The notes: generated by a model not told the origin, from the sequence alone. DNA of 64,000 nt from Streptomyces sp. WAC05374 (GCF_004353505.1 NZ_SMNQ01000014.1:109741-173740); one strand, 5' to 3'. Shown: positions 1 to 7,891, counted from the first letter of the stretch. Numbers and translations are program-made.

Positions 1-1829
1 GGTCCGCCCGTCGTGGTCAGCGGGGTGAGCGTGGTCAGGCTCGCGGCGGCCTCGTCGGCCTGGTCCGGCACGGCGTCCCGCAGCAGCGCCCAGGCGCGCT
101 CCAGCCGCCCGGCCCACGCCGCCGCCTCGGCGCGGGTGAGCCGGCCGGTGGCGGGCGCCCCGAAACCGTCCCGGCAGGGGTCGAGGTCGTCGAGCGCGAC
201 GCCGTGCGCGCCCCGCCGCACCGGCCGCCAGCCGGCGCCCTCCTCAAGGAGCCGTTCGACGCGCAGTTCACCGTCACCGCCCCGGAGCAGGAGGCCGTCC
301 CCGGTGGTCCGCACCCCGACCACCGGACCGGTCACCTCGGCCGTCCCGAGGGTGGGCAGGTGCAGCCCGCCGCCCGGGTGGGCGATCCGGACCGTGACGT
401 CGACCCGGCCCCGTACGGCGGCGGCGGCCACGTGGCGGGCGAGCTGCCCCGCGAGGTCCGCCGCCCCGGCGCGCCCTTCGCGCAGGGCGTCCAGGCAGTC
501 GAGGAGCCAGGTGCGCGTGTAGGGGTGGGCGAGCACCTCGTCGAGCCCGTCGGAGCGCCGCTCGACCGCGCCGGCCAGCTCCCACGCCTCGGCCCACGCC
601 TCACCGCCGCGTCCGCCGAGCTCGCTGTGGAGTTCGGCGAGGAGGACGCGGGTCAGGTCGTGCTGTTCGGCGACGAGCGCGGCGGGGTCGGCCACGGCGG
701 GGGCCGCGGTGGCGGTGGCGGTGCGGTCCTCGACGCCCCGGACGAGCGCCTCGAGGTCGGCGCAGTAGACGGACGGGTTGTCGAAGCCGTTCGCGGCCCG
801 GTAGCGGTGGGTGTAGAGGCCGCCGCCGCAGGAGCGGACGACGGGGCACCGGCGGCAGGTGTCGCTCACCCCGTCGAGGCCGAGCTGGCGGACGCGGACA
901 CCGGGGTGGGCCGCGACCTCGTCGAAGGAGTGGCGGAACACGTCGAACCCGGTGGCGGCGGCGCCTTCGTAGGCGCTCTTGAGGGAGTCGACCTGTTCGA
1001 GGGTGCCGTCCGTCTCGACGACGACGAGGTCGGTGGGGGCGAGGCCCAGCGACTCGGTGAGGCTGGGCCCGCCGCCCAGGGTGGACAGCACGGACTCGAA
1101 GAGCCGCACCGGCACGGGCCTGCCCTGGTCGTTCCACCGGTCGAAGACGGTGAGCAGCCACTCGGCGTACGCGGTGGGCGAGCCGTCCGGGCGGGCCGGG
1201 GGCTCCTCCCAGGTGGCGTGCGGGAGCAGGAAGTCGATGCGCGGCGGTGACAGCTCGAGGAGCGCGTCGTACACGGTGACGGGATCGTTGGCCACGTCGA
1301 TGGTGCACAGCAGGCCGAGGTCGAGGTGGCGGTACCGCTCCTGGCGCAGCAGGTCGATCGCCCGCAGGACGAGGGGGTGGCTGCTGCGGCCGTCGGCGAA
1401 GCGGCGGTGCCGGTCGTTGGCCGTCTTGTCGCCGTCGAGGGAGATGCCCACTTTCACGCCGTACTCGTCGAAGAGATCGAGGTAGCGGGGGCTGAGCTGG
1501 AGACCGTTGGTGTGGATGCGGAGGTCCAGCTCGGTGAGGGGGGCGAGGGCGGTGGTCAGCTCCTCGCAGACGCGCCTGAGGCGCGCGGGCCCTGCCAGCA
1601 GAGGCTCCCCTCCGTGCAGGATCACTGACACGGAGGGCAGGGCATGTTTCTTGGCATGCTCGGCCAGTCGCAGAGCTGTCCAGGAAATGGCCTGGTCAGA
1701 GATTGCCTTGGGGCGGGTACGCCAGCTCTGATCAGCGTGTTCGTAGATGTAGCAGTGGTCACATGCAAGATCACACCTGCTGTGGACCTTCAGGACGATC
1801 TCGCGGAATGGGACCAGGGGTCCAGTCAT
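1..1829 (-). CDS. fxsB: FxsB radical SAM/SPASM peptide maturase, C-terminal part off the left edge
   Basis: Predicted to install a thioether-free C-C crosslink (cyclophane) on the C-terminal FxSxx motif of the FxsA peptide. About 609 codons are visible and there is no stop before the edge. The ATG at 1829 begins MTGPLVPFREIV; the CxxxCxxC cluster motif is C19, C23, C26, followed by HGGEPL and GISLDG segments typical of radical SAM peptide maturases. A SPASM-type cysteine cluster (C-x2-C-x5-C, then another Cys about 20 residues on) lies near residues 320-350. After about residue 430 the chain continues into a segment with HPYTRTWLLDCLDAL and LHLPTLG. These are the marks of the N-terminal half of the HExxH (aKG-dependent peptide beta-hydroxylase-like) domain often fused or linked to FxsB; its HExxH motif would fall just outside the window. 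It starts 9 bp after fxsA and is probably co-transcribed with it. The first 600 bases are less GC-rich than the rest of the window. Confidence 0.88.
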   Translation of the reverse strand, partial: MTGPLVPFREIVLKVHSRCDLACDHCYIYEHADQSWRTRPKAISDQAISWTALRLAEHAKKHALPSVSVILHGGEPLLAGPARLRRVCEELTTALAPLTELDLRIHTNGLQLSPRYLDLFDEYGVKVGISLDGDKTANDRHRRFADGRSSHPLVLRAIDLLRQERYRHLDLGLLCTIDVANDPVTVYDALLELSPPRIDFLLPHATWEEPPARPDGSPTAYAEWLLTVFDRWNDQGRPVPVRLFESVLSTLGGGPSLTESLGLAPTDLVVVETDGTLEQVDSLKSAYEGAAATGFDVFRHSFDEVAAHPGVRVRQLGLDGVSDTCRRCPVVRSCGGGLYTHRYRAANGFDNPSVYCADLEALVRGVEDRTATATAAPAVADPAALVAEQHDLTRVLLAELHSELGGRGGEAWAEAWELAGAVERRSDGLDEVLAHPYTRTWLLDCLDALREGRAGAADLAGQLARHVAAAAVRGRVDVTVRIAHPGGGLHLPTLGTAEVTGPVVGVRTTGDGLLLRGGDGELRVERLLEEGAGWRPVRRGAHGVALDDLDPCRDGFGAPATGRLTRAEAAAWAGRLERAWALLRDAVPDQADEAAASLTTLTPLTTTGG

Positions 1830-1838
1830 TCCGCCAGT

Positions 1839-2003
1839 TTAGAGTGCGGAGTTGAACGTCGAGACGCGCTCGGTACGGTCGGTCACCGAGGGAAGAACGC
1901 GGCTGATCTTCTTGGTGGCTGCCGCGCCGCGCACGTCGATCTCGGCGAGTGGCACACGGTTCTTCTTCGCACCAGCGAAGGTGACTGAGGTCTGAAAGCT
2001 CAC
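1839..2003 (-). CDS. fxsA: FxsA, FxSxx-COOH RiPP precursor peptide
   Basis: Short precursor ending in VSTFNSAL, so the last five residues are F-N-S-A-L, an exact FxSxx-COOH terminus. With the GTG at 2003 it has 54 residues, a normal length for FxsA; the putative core is F50-N51-S52, where FxsB would join the Phe ring to Ser. The region VPLAEIDVRG, followed by a helix-like ISRVLPSV, resembles FxsA leaders. I chose GTG 2003 because AGGA lies 8 bases before it. A longer reading from GTG 2066 (75 residues) has a weaker ribosome site. Immediately followed by fxsB, which fixes its identity. Too small to recognise without its C-terminus and its neighbour. The mature product and its target are unknown. 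Confidence 0.85.
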   Translation of the reverse strand: MSFQTSVTFAGAKKNRVPLAEIDVRGAAATKKISRVLPSVTDRTERVSTFNSAL

Positions 2004-2109
2004 GACGGCCGTCCTAGGGGAGTGGGTCGGTTGGACATAACCGCACCGTTGCAGTGTCGGCGGCACGACTTTACTCTCATGGCCACCTACAGCAAATCAG
2101 CGCAAGAGG

Positions 2110-2138
2110 TTGAAACAAAAGCGTTGCGCCAGTATTCC
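2110..2138 (+). promoter_or_regulatory. Candidate promoter for the SLATT gene
   Basis: TTGAAA at 2110-2115 and TATTCC at 2133-2138 are separated by exactly 17 bases, in a locally AT-rich (about 58% GC) divergent gap between fxsA and the SLATT gene. The -35 element is good and the -10 element only partial. The predicted start of transcription, near 2145, would leave a leader of about 60 bases. Inference from sequence alone. Confidence 0.35.
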
Positions 2139-2204
2139 CCTACCGGCCCGGAACGAGCCATTCCACCGAAAGAGTGACGACAAAACCGCAGACCGGGGGT
2201 GCGC

Positions 2205-3137
2205 ATGACCGGGTCTCAGGGCCCACTGCAGAGCATGGTCTTCCGAAACGCAGATCTGCCTGCACTGTTCCACCGCGCGGACGAGATCGCCATCGCCCGG
2301 CAGCGCGACGCGGTCCAGGACACCCGGCTCCAGCTCTGGCTGCTGGTCCTGGGCGCCTGTCTGGCCGCCGTGCCCGGCGGCTGGCTCATCGGCGACACGT
2401 TCCAACTGGCGGGCGCGCTCAGCGCGTTGGCGTACGCGGGCGTGCTCCTGGCCACGTACCGCGCCTCCAGGCGCCGTGCGAAGTCGCATTGGCAACTGAA
2501 CCGCTCCGCCGCCGAGTTCATCAAGTCGCTGTGCTGGCGGTACGCGGTCCACGGCGCGCCCTTCGACGCCGAACTCGCGGACCCGGACGGGGAGTTCTCC
2601 TCCCGGCTGGAGGAGGGGCTCGGCGAGCTGCGGAAGGTCGGCTGGGTCGACCCGCGCGGACCCGGGGGCGACGGCGGCCGCACCGAGCTCATCACCCCGG
2701 CCATGCGGATGCTGCGCGAGAAGCCCTTCCGGGTACGCAAGGAGACGTACGTCCGGGACCGGCTGATCGAGCAGCGGAACTGGTACCACAGGAAGACGGA
2801 GGTGTCGCGGCGGGCCACCACGCTGTGGTCCGTGACCACCTCGGTGCTCACCGTCCTGGCCCTGTTCCTGGGCGTGTTGCGGACCTTCTCGGTCGGCGAC
2901 ACGGCCGTCCTGGCCGGGCTGCTGTCGGCCGCGGCGGCCGCCGGCGTCGCCTGGAGCGAGATCCGCCGCCACCAGCCGCTGATAGCGGCGCACTCCCTGG
3001 TGGAGGAGGACCTGGCGGCGATGCACACCGCGATGGAGACGGTGATCGGCGAGGACCGGTGGGCGGCGGCGGTGTACGAGACCGAGCGCGTCGTCTCGCC
3101 CCAGCACACCGACTGGCTGGTCCAGCACCGGCGCTGA
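2205..3137 (+). CDS. Tandem SLATT-type (DUF4231-like) membrane protein
   Basis: A 310-residue membrane protein. Two hydrophobic hairpins are visible: helices at about 43-63 and 68-84, then 207-226 and 233-250. Each hairpin sits next to a cytosolic helix rich in Arg/Trp/Glu. The stretch after the first pair (RRRAKSHWQLNRSAAEFIK, then W111 and an APF at 118-120) is the typical SLATT pattern, and the second pair looks like a repeat of the same unit. SLATT proteins are known from comparative genomics as predicted pore-forming effectors gated by nucleotide-sensing partners such as SLOG or SMODS. Here a SLOG gene converges on it. I chose ATG 2205, preceded by a GGGGG ribosome site at 2195-2199; GTG 2199 is two codons earlier. 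Divergent from fxsA, so probably controlled from the same gap. Role in defence or signalling is inferred. Confidence 0.72.
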   Translation: MTGSQGPLQSMVFRNADLPALFHRADEIAIARQRDAVQDTRLQLWLLVLGACLAAVPGGWLIGDTFQLAGALSALAYAGVLLATYRASRRRAKSHWQLNRSAAEFIKSLCWRYAVHGAPFDAELADPDGEFSSRLEEGLGELRKVGWVDPRGPGGDGGRTELITPAMRMLREKPFRVRKETYVRDRLIEQRNWYHRKTEVSRRATTLWSVTTSVLTVLALFLGVLRTFSVGDTAVLAGLLSAAAAAGVAWSEIRRHQPLIAAHSLVEEDLAAMHTAMETVIGEDRWAAAVYETERVVSPQHTDWLVQHRR

Positions 3138-3147
3138 CCGGCGGCGG

Positions 3148-3284
3148 GGGCGCTCGACGCCGGTGCGCCCGATGGCCGCCGAGGGCGCTCCACGCCGGGG
3201 CGCCGGAGACCGTCACGGGCGCTCCATGCCGGGGCGCCGGAGACGTCAGGGGCGCTCCACGCCGGTGCGCCAGATGACCGTCAC
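3148..3284. repeat. Degenerate tandem copies of the SLOG gene 3' end
   Basis: Four head-to-tail units of 33-35 bases, each beginning GGGCGCTC and containing CGCCGGnGCGCC, start at about 3148, 3183, 3217 and 3250. The last unit is the real 3' end of the SLOG gene, encoding VIWRTGVERP and the stop. The first three fill the whole gap between the converging SLATT and SLOG stops. GGCGC and GCGCC inside each unit can pair, so the array may also act as a string of weak terminator hairpins. Confidence 0.7.
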
Positions 3285-3737
3285 CGGCTTCCCGAGCCCG
3301 CGGGCGTAGTGGACGATGTCCCCGGTGCCGCCGAGGCCGCGGGCGGGGCGGCCGTCCCAGACGGCGAGCAGCCGGTCGCAGTGGTCGGCGATGTAGGTGC
3401 CGGCCGCGTAGTAGGCCTCGTCGGTCGCGTGCGCGTAGTCCATCCGGACCTCGCGCGTGGCGCGCTTGCGGTAGGCCTGGTACCGGGCCAGCTCGTCGGG
3501 GTCGGCGAAGCCGTCCTCGTAGTCCCCGGCGGGGATGACGACGGTCAGCTCGGCCCCGCAGGCGAGGGCGATGTCCGCGAAGAGCTGGTCGGCCCCGACC
3601 GCCAGGCTGGACAGCGCCTCCAGGCCCTCCCCGTGGTCACGGGTGGCGGCCCGGACCACGGCGTGGATCGCAGCGCGCACGTGGGCGTGGAGCTCGTCGG
3701 GGATGTCCCTGTGGCCGGTCACTCCGATGCGCCTCAT
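3246..3737 (-). CDS. SLOG-family nucleotide-binding (Rossmannoid) protein
   Basis: A 163-residue soluble protein starting MRRIGVTGHRDIP. The GVTGHRD loop at residues 5-11 after the first strand, then LAVGADQLFADIALACG at about 46-62 and TVVIPAGDYEDGF, match the SLOG fold (related to DprA, Smf and LOG-like enzymes), where these loops bind a nucleotide or nucleotide derivative. SLOG proteins are proposed to sense or make a nucleotide signal that activates a partner effector. The SLATT gene converging on it is the expected type of partner. Full domain length for a stand-alone SLOG protein. ATG 3737 is the first in-frame start. The ligand cannot be told from sequence. Confidence 0.7.
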   Translation of the reverse strand: MRRIGVTGHRDIPDELHAHVRAAIHAVVRAATRDHGEGLEALSSLAVGADQLFADIALACGAELTVVIPAGDYEDGFADPDELARYQAYRKRATREVRMDYAHATDEAYYAAGTYIADHCDRLLAVWDGRPARGLGGTGDIVHYARGLGKPVTVIWRTGVERP

Positions 3738-3816
3738 CCGCCCCCGCTTCCCGAAGTCGCCCTGCGCCGAGCACCGTCACATGCTCTCAAATGCGGGCGC
3801 TTGGGGGCAGGGCGTC

Positions 3817-3849
3817 GAGCCCCCGGCGGGGGAATCCCGCCGGGGGCTC
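3817..3849. terminator. Hairpin terminator after the protease gene
   Basis: Perfect 14-base inverted repeat (3817-3830 pairing with 3836-3849, loop GGAAT) 25 bases beyond the stop of the minus-strand protease gene. It has no T-run, as is usual in this GC range. Confidence 0.7.
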
Positions 3850-3873
3850 GCCGTGCCGGGCGGTGCTGCCGGG

Positions 3874-4776
3874 TCAGTAGACGCTGACGCGGTACGCGTT
3901 CAGCGCCTCGGTGACCGGCTGGAAGAAGGTCGTCCCGCCGGAGGAGCAGTTGCCGCTGCCGCCGGAGGTGAGACCGATGGCGCGGCTGCCGGAGTACAGC
4001 GGGCCGCCGCTGTCGCCGGGTTCGGCGCACACGTTGGTCCGGATCATGCCGTAGACGATGTCGCCGCCGCCGTAGTTGACGGTGGCGTTCAGACCGGTGA
4101 CCGAACCGCTGTGGGTACCGGTGGTGGAGCCGCGGCGGGTGACGGACATGCCGACGGTGGCGTTGGCGGCGCTGGTGATGTCGACGTTGCCGACGGTGCC
4201 GGGCTTGGAGATGGAGCTGTTGGAGTAGCGCACGATGCCGTAGTCGTTGTTGGGGAAGCTGGAGCCGGTGGTCGGGCCGAGGACGGTGGTGCGGCCCGAG
4301 TTGGCGTACCAGGTGCCCGCGCCGTCGGTGCAGTGGCCGGCGGTGAGGAAGTACGTGGTGCCCGCGCTGTCGCGGACGTTGAACCCGAGCGAGCAGCGCC
4401 AGCTCGTGGCGTAGACGGCGTCGCCGCCCGAGATGAGCTTGGTGAACTTCCCGGGGGTGCGCTCGATCTTGAGCGCTCCGGCGTTGGCTCCGGCCCGGCG
4501 CTTGATCTCGGCGATCTCGGCGGCGGAGACGGTCGAGTCGGCGGTGACGACGAGCTTGCCGGTCGCCGGGTCGGTGTGCCAGGCGGTGCCCGGTACGTCG
4601 GCGGCGAGCACGGCCGAGCCGGCGGCGGACAGCTCGGCGGCGCTGAAGGTGCGCGGTGCGTCGGCGCCGGCGGCGGGGACCGCGAGGGTGGCGGCGGCGG
4701 CGAGACCCGTGGCGACGGCCAGCAGACGGGGCCGTCTGGCTGTGCCACTGCGGGGGGTGGTGCGCTTGTTCCTCAC
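3874..4776 (-). CDS. sprB: Streptogrisin B-type secreted serine protease precursor
   Basis: Chymotrypsin-fold (S1) extracellular protease, 300 residues. An export signal (RRPRLLAVATGLAAAATLAV then AAGA) is followed by an S1 propeptide, and the mature enzyme begins ISGGDAVYAT after a Leu-Ile junction. The catalytic His is in LTAGHC, the Asp in NNDYGIV, and the Ser in EPGDSGGPLYSG; the mature part matches streptogrisin B almost residue for residue in TVGMSVTRRGSTTGTHSG and NATVNYGGGD. I chose GTG 4776 because AGGAGG lies 7 bases upstream; the reading frame stays open further but has no export signal at its front. Single gene with its own terminator. Identity is secure. Confidence 0.95.
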   Translation of the reverse strand: MRNKRTTPRSGTARRPRLLAVATGLAAAATLAVPAAGADAPRTFSAAELSAAGSAVLAADVPGTAWHTDPATGKLVVTADSTVSAAEIAEIKRRAGANAGALKIERTPGKFTKLISGGDAVYATSWRCSLGFNVRDSAGTTYFLTAGHCTDGAGTWYANSGRTTVLGPTTGSSFPNNDYGIVRYSNSSISKPGTVGNVDITSAANATVGMSVTRRGSTTGTHSGSVTGLNATVNYGGGDIVYGMIRTNVCAEPGDSGGPLYSGSRAIGLTSGGSGNCSSGGTTFFQPVTEALNAYRVSVY

Positions 4777-5048
4777 TTCTCGTTCCTCCTGAGGGGAATC
4801 GGGGGCCCGCCGTGGGGTGTCGGGCCCGTGAGGCGCAGTCGGGTGTACGGGGCCGGGTTCGCCCCCGGCGCGGCGGACGTCCGAATTCCGGACAAGCCGT
4901 GCCCCTGACAAGCGCTGTTCCGGGAGTATTGGCGTGGTCAACTACCGGCACAAGGGAGGGTTTCGGCCAGCCGCGCACGAGCAGGCGGAGGCGCCCGGCG
5001 GGGTCCTGCCCCGTCCGCCGGGCGCGCGGGGTCCGCCACTGTGACGTA

Positions 5049-5837
5049 TCAGCCGCTCAGCACGTTCCGCTCCCCCGCGGCGACGGGGACCGGCAGGGTG
5101 TTGCCGGGCGGCGGGAACGGGCAGATGAAGTGCTCGGCGAAGGCGCACGGCGGCAGCAGGACCCGGTTGAGGTCGACGGTCACCCGGCCGTCGGCGTCCG
5201 GGGCGCCGGGCCGCAGGAAGCGGAAGCGGTAGCTGCCCTTTCCGCTGGTCGCGTCGGCGAGGACGGCCCAGAGGGAACCGTCGCCCTCGACCGCGACGTG
5301 CAGCGTGTGCTCGGCGCCCCGGAGCGTGAACGTCAGCTCCCCCGCGAGCCCCAGGCCGCGCTCGCGCCCGTCGGCGTTCTCCACCCGTACGGTGCGCTCG
5401 GCGGCGTACGGCCGGTACGTCCCCGGCACCACCCAGCGGGCGTCGTACGGGGTGGCCTCGATGCCCCGGAAGGCGCGCCGCGCCGGGGCCGCCGGGTCGA
5501 AGTCGCGGACCGCCCAGAGCCCTTCCCGGCGCAGCACGACGAGCCGGCGCTCCCCGGCCGCGACGCGGGAGCGGTCGATCGGAACGTGGTCGGCGGTCAG
5601 GCGGACGTCGCCGGTCAGGGGCTCGCCGTCGACGGTGACGCCGTCCGCCGCGGTGGCGCGCAGGAGCACGTGGTCGCCGTATTCCCGCCAGGTTCCGGGG
5701 ACGGCCGGGATTCGCCCTTCCGGATGGTCGGCGAGCCAGTACGTGCCGGTGAGGGAGAGCGGGCCGTGGGGGGCCGACACGGCGGCGACGCGCCGTTCGT
5801 GCCAGTCCCGCCACTCCGCTCGGGGGTCGCTGCTCAT
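5049..5837 (-). CDS. DUF1684 domain protein
   Basis: A 262-residue cytosolic protein of the DUF1684 family, recognised by the N-terminal RAEWRDWHERRVAAVSAPHG, by WLADHPEG, and by the C-terminal DLNRVLLPPCAFAEHFICPF with PPPGNTLPV. Members are predicted beta-rich proteins without a known reaction. The family motif NPxCAY/F-like segment near the end (PPCAFAEHFICPFPPPGN) contains conserved Cys and His that could bind a ligand or metal. No signal peptide. Ends 20 bp beyond the stop of the DUF5685 gene on the same strand, so the two may be co-transcribed. Function unknown. Confidence 0.8.
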   Translation of the reverse strand: MSSDPRAEWRDWHERRVAAVSAPHGPLSLTGTYWLADHPEGRIPAVPGTWREYGDHVLLRATAADGVTVDGEPLTGDVRLTADHVPIDRSRVAAGERRLVVLRREGLWAVRDFDPAAPARRAFRGIEATPYDARWVVPGTYRPYAAERTVRVENADGRERGLGLAGELTFTLRGAEHTLHVAVEGDGSLWAVLADATSGKGSYRFRFLRPGAPDADGRVTVDLNRVLLPPCAFAEHFICPFPPPGNTLPVPVAAGERNVLSG

Positions 5838-5856
5838 GCGGCGACCTTACGGTCCG

Positions 5857-7155
5857 TCAGCACCCGTCGCAGGGGCAGCAGCAGTCGCAGCCTCCGGGGT
5901 TGCAGTTGCAGTCGCAGTCGCGGCAGCAGCCTTCGCGCTTCTTGCGGGACCAGGGGCCCTCGTACTCCTTGGCGCAGCAGATCTGGCAGGTGCAGAAGAG
6001 CCAGGTGAAGGCGGCGCAGCCGGCCAGGAAGCCACGGGGCTTCGGCCGGGACGGCTCTCCGCCGGGGCCGCCGAAGCCGGGCGGCATCCCGCCACCGAAG
6101 CCGCCGGAGCCGCCGTGGCCCCCATGACCGTGGCCGCCGTGTCCCCCGTGACCGCCGTGACCCCCGCCGGGCGCGCCGGGCTGCCCGCCGTAGGGGTTCT
6201 GCCCGCCATAGGGGTTCTGGGCCCCGTACGGGTTCTGACCGCCGTACGGGTTCTGGGCCCCGTACGGGTCCTGGGCGCCGTAACCCTGGTGCGAGCAGGT
6301 CGTGGTGCCGAACGCCCGGTCCACCGACCGCCGCAGCTCGTGCGCGAGCAGCATGTGCAGGAGCGTGTCGTCGACGAATCGCGCGTCGCGCAGGGCGAGC
6401 CGTATCCCGTGCAGCGCGTCGTCCGCGAGCCGCCGCGCCTCCGCGAGCGGGGTGCCGGTCGCGGTCAGCGGGTTCCAGGCGCCCGACACGGTGTCGGCCT
6501 CCAGGTCCTCCACGGCGTCCAGCAGGTGGGCGAGGCGCCCGAAGAGCCGGCCTGCCTCGGTGAGCGGGGGCACGTTCTCCGGCCGGCCCGCCAGGACGGC
6601 GGTGTGCGCGAAGGCGGCCGCGGTGGCCGTCTCGGTGGGCTCGGTGACCGTGAGCAGGGAGGTGCCCGGGCCGGCCAGCGCCTCGATGCCGGTCTGCCGG
6701 TCCACGGCGTCGACCAGCACGGCCGTGTCGAAGCCCAGCTCGCGCCCGGCCCTGGCGCCCGCCCGGTCCCAGCCGAGGGCCACCCGGCGCGCGGCGGCGG
6801 CCACCGGCTTGCGCGCCAGCAGCCCGTCCCGGTCGGCGACGTGGTCCCGCACCTTCGCCGAGGCCAGCACCAGGGAGACGGCCGCGGCGAGCCGCGCGCC
6901 CTCGCCGCGGGCGACGGGTGCGGTCCGCATGGCGCGCAGCGGGCAGGGCCCCGCCGTGCGCCGCGCCCCGGCGGTGCGCTCGGTCTGAGCCTCCGTCAGG
7001 ACCGAGACGATGAGGCCGTCATAGTTGGTGGCGACGCGGGCGAACTGCCCGTGATCGGCCCGAAGTGCCAGGCAGAGCCCGCAGAGATGGGCCATCCACT
7101 CGGTCTTCAGCCCGTCGGTGAGCCGGTGCGTGCAGGGTCGGACGATTCCGAACAT
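5857..7155 (-). CDS. DUF5685 family protein with repeat linker and Cys-rich tail
   Basis: A 432-residue protein. Residues 1-285 are an alpha-helical domain with N-terminal CTHRL and HLCGLCLALRADHG motifs, which fits a DUF5685-type fold. There follows a low-complexity linker of repeated (A/G)QNPYGG hexapeptides and Gly/His-rich repeats. The last 58 residues hold 16 cysteines, in runs such as FCTCQICC and CDCCCPCDGC. The tail looks like a metal or iron-sulfur site, or a disulfide-rich tether, but nothing shows which. The linker repeats are visible in the DNA as an 18-base period. No membrane helix or signal peptide. Upstream of DUF1684 on the same strand. ATG 7155 is the only plausible start. 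Function not known. Confidence 0.78.
   Translation of the reverse strand: MFGIVRPCTHRLTDGLKTEWMAHLCGLCLALRADHGQFARVATNYDGLIVSVLTEAQTERTAGARRTAGPCPLRAMRTAPVARGEGARLAAAVSLVLASAKVRDHVADRDGLLARKPVAAAARRVALGWDRAGARAGRELGFDTAVLVDAVDRQTGIEALAGPGTSLLTVTEPTETATAAAFAHTAVLAGRPENVPPLTEAGRLFGRLAHLLDAVEDLEADTVSGAWNPLTATGTPLAEARRLADDALHGIRLALRDARFVDDTLLHMLLAHELRRSVDRAFGTTTCSHQGYGAQDPYGAQNPYGGQNPYGAQNPYGGQNPYGGQPGAPGGGHGGHGGHGGHGHGGHGGSGGFGGGMPPGFGGPGGEPSRPKPRGFLAGCAAFTWLFCTCQICCAKEYEGPWSRKKREGCCRDCDCNCNPGGCDCCCPCDGC
6187..6288. repeat. 18-base tandem repeat encoding QNPYGG/QNPYGA units
   Basis: About five to six copies of an 18-base unit (CCGTACGGGTTCTGxxx on the plus strand) inside the DUF5685 gene. They encode the Gln-Asn-Pro-Tyr-Gly linker and keep the frame. 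Confidence 0.75.
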
Positions 7156-7443
7156 GGTGCTCCCCCGTGTGTGGTGCGAAGTGCGCGGCGGGCATCGTAC
7201 CGAGTCGGCCCGTTCACCCGTACGTCCGCACGCTCACCCGTACGGCCCGAATGTCATATTTGAGTTGTACGGGGCCCTTCTCAGGGGCCTTACACCCGTG
7301 GAACCTTGACGAATCGCCACATCTTCTGCACCAGTACCGTCACGAATCGCTCGCGCGGTGACTGTCCACTTGGCGCGCGATCCGCATGATGGACGACCAT
7401 AGGGATAGCGGAACCACAAGTGACCGCGCGAAAGGAGGCGTCC

Positions 7444-7878
7444 ATGGGATCGGTGCGCAAGGCGAGTGCATGGCTCGGCCTCGTCGAGGACAACGACGAG
7501 CGCTACTACGACGACGAGTACGCCGAGGGTGACCGCAGCAGCGACTCCTGGGTGACCGACCCGCGGGTGCGCGTCGCCTCCGAGGCCGCCCAGGAGGAGG
7601 GCCGCCGGATCGCCACGGTGTCCCCGGACGGGTTCCGGGACGCCCGGAGCATCGGCGAGCTCTTCCGGGACGGCGTCCCGGTCATCATGAACCTCACGGC
7701 CATGGAGCCCGCCGACGCCAAGCGCGTGGTCGACTTCGCGGCGGGCCTGACCTTCGGGCTGCGCGGCTCGATCGAGCGGGTGGCGACCCGGGTCTTCCTG
7801 CTGACGCCGGCGGACACGCAGATCGTCAACGGGGAGCCCGGGACTCACACCCAGGACGGTTTCTTCAACCAGAGCTAG
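7444..7878 (+). CDS. SepF-like cell division protein
   Basis: A 144-residue member of the SepF family (DUF552), proteins that link FtsZ to the membrane. An N-terminal amphipathic segment (MGSVRKASAWLGLVED) is followed by an acidic linker, then the SepF core with VPVIMNLTAMEPADAKRVVDFAAGLTFGLRGSIERV and VFLLTPADTQI. Streptomyces carry the main SepF in the ftsZ cluster and further SepF-like paralogues elsewhere. As there are no division genes here, this is most likely a paralogue of the SflA type. ATG 7444 has a strong AAAGGAGG site 5 bases upstream. Converges on the acyl-CoA dehydrogenase gene, with only 13 bases between stops. Confidence 0.88.
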   Translation: MGSVRKASAWLGLVEDNDERYYDDEYAEGDRSSDSWVTDPRVRVASEAAQEEGRRIATVSPDGFRDARSIGELFRDGVPVIMNLTAMEPADAKRVVDFAAGLTFGLRGSIERVATRVFLLTPADTQIVNGEPGTHTQDGFFNQS

Positions 7879-7891
7879 CGGGCGAGGCCGC

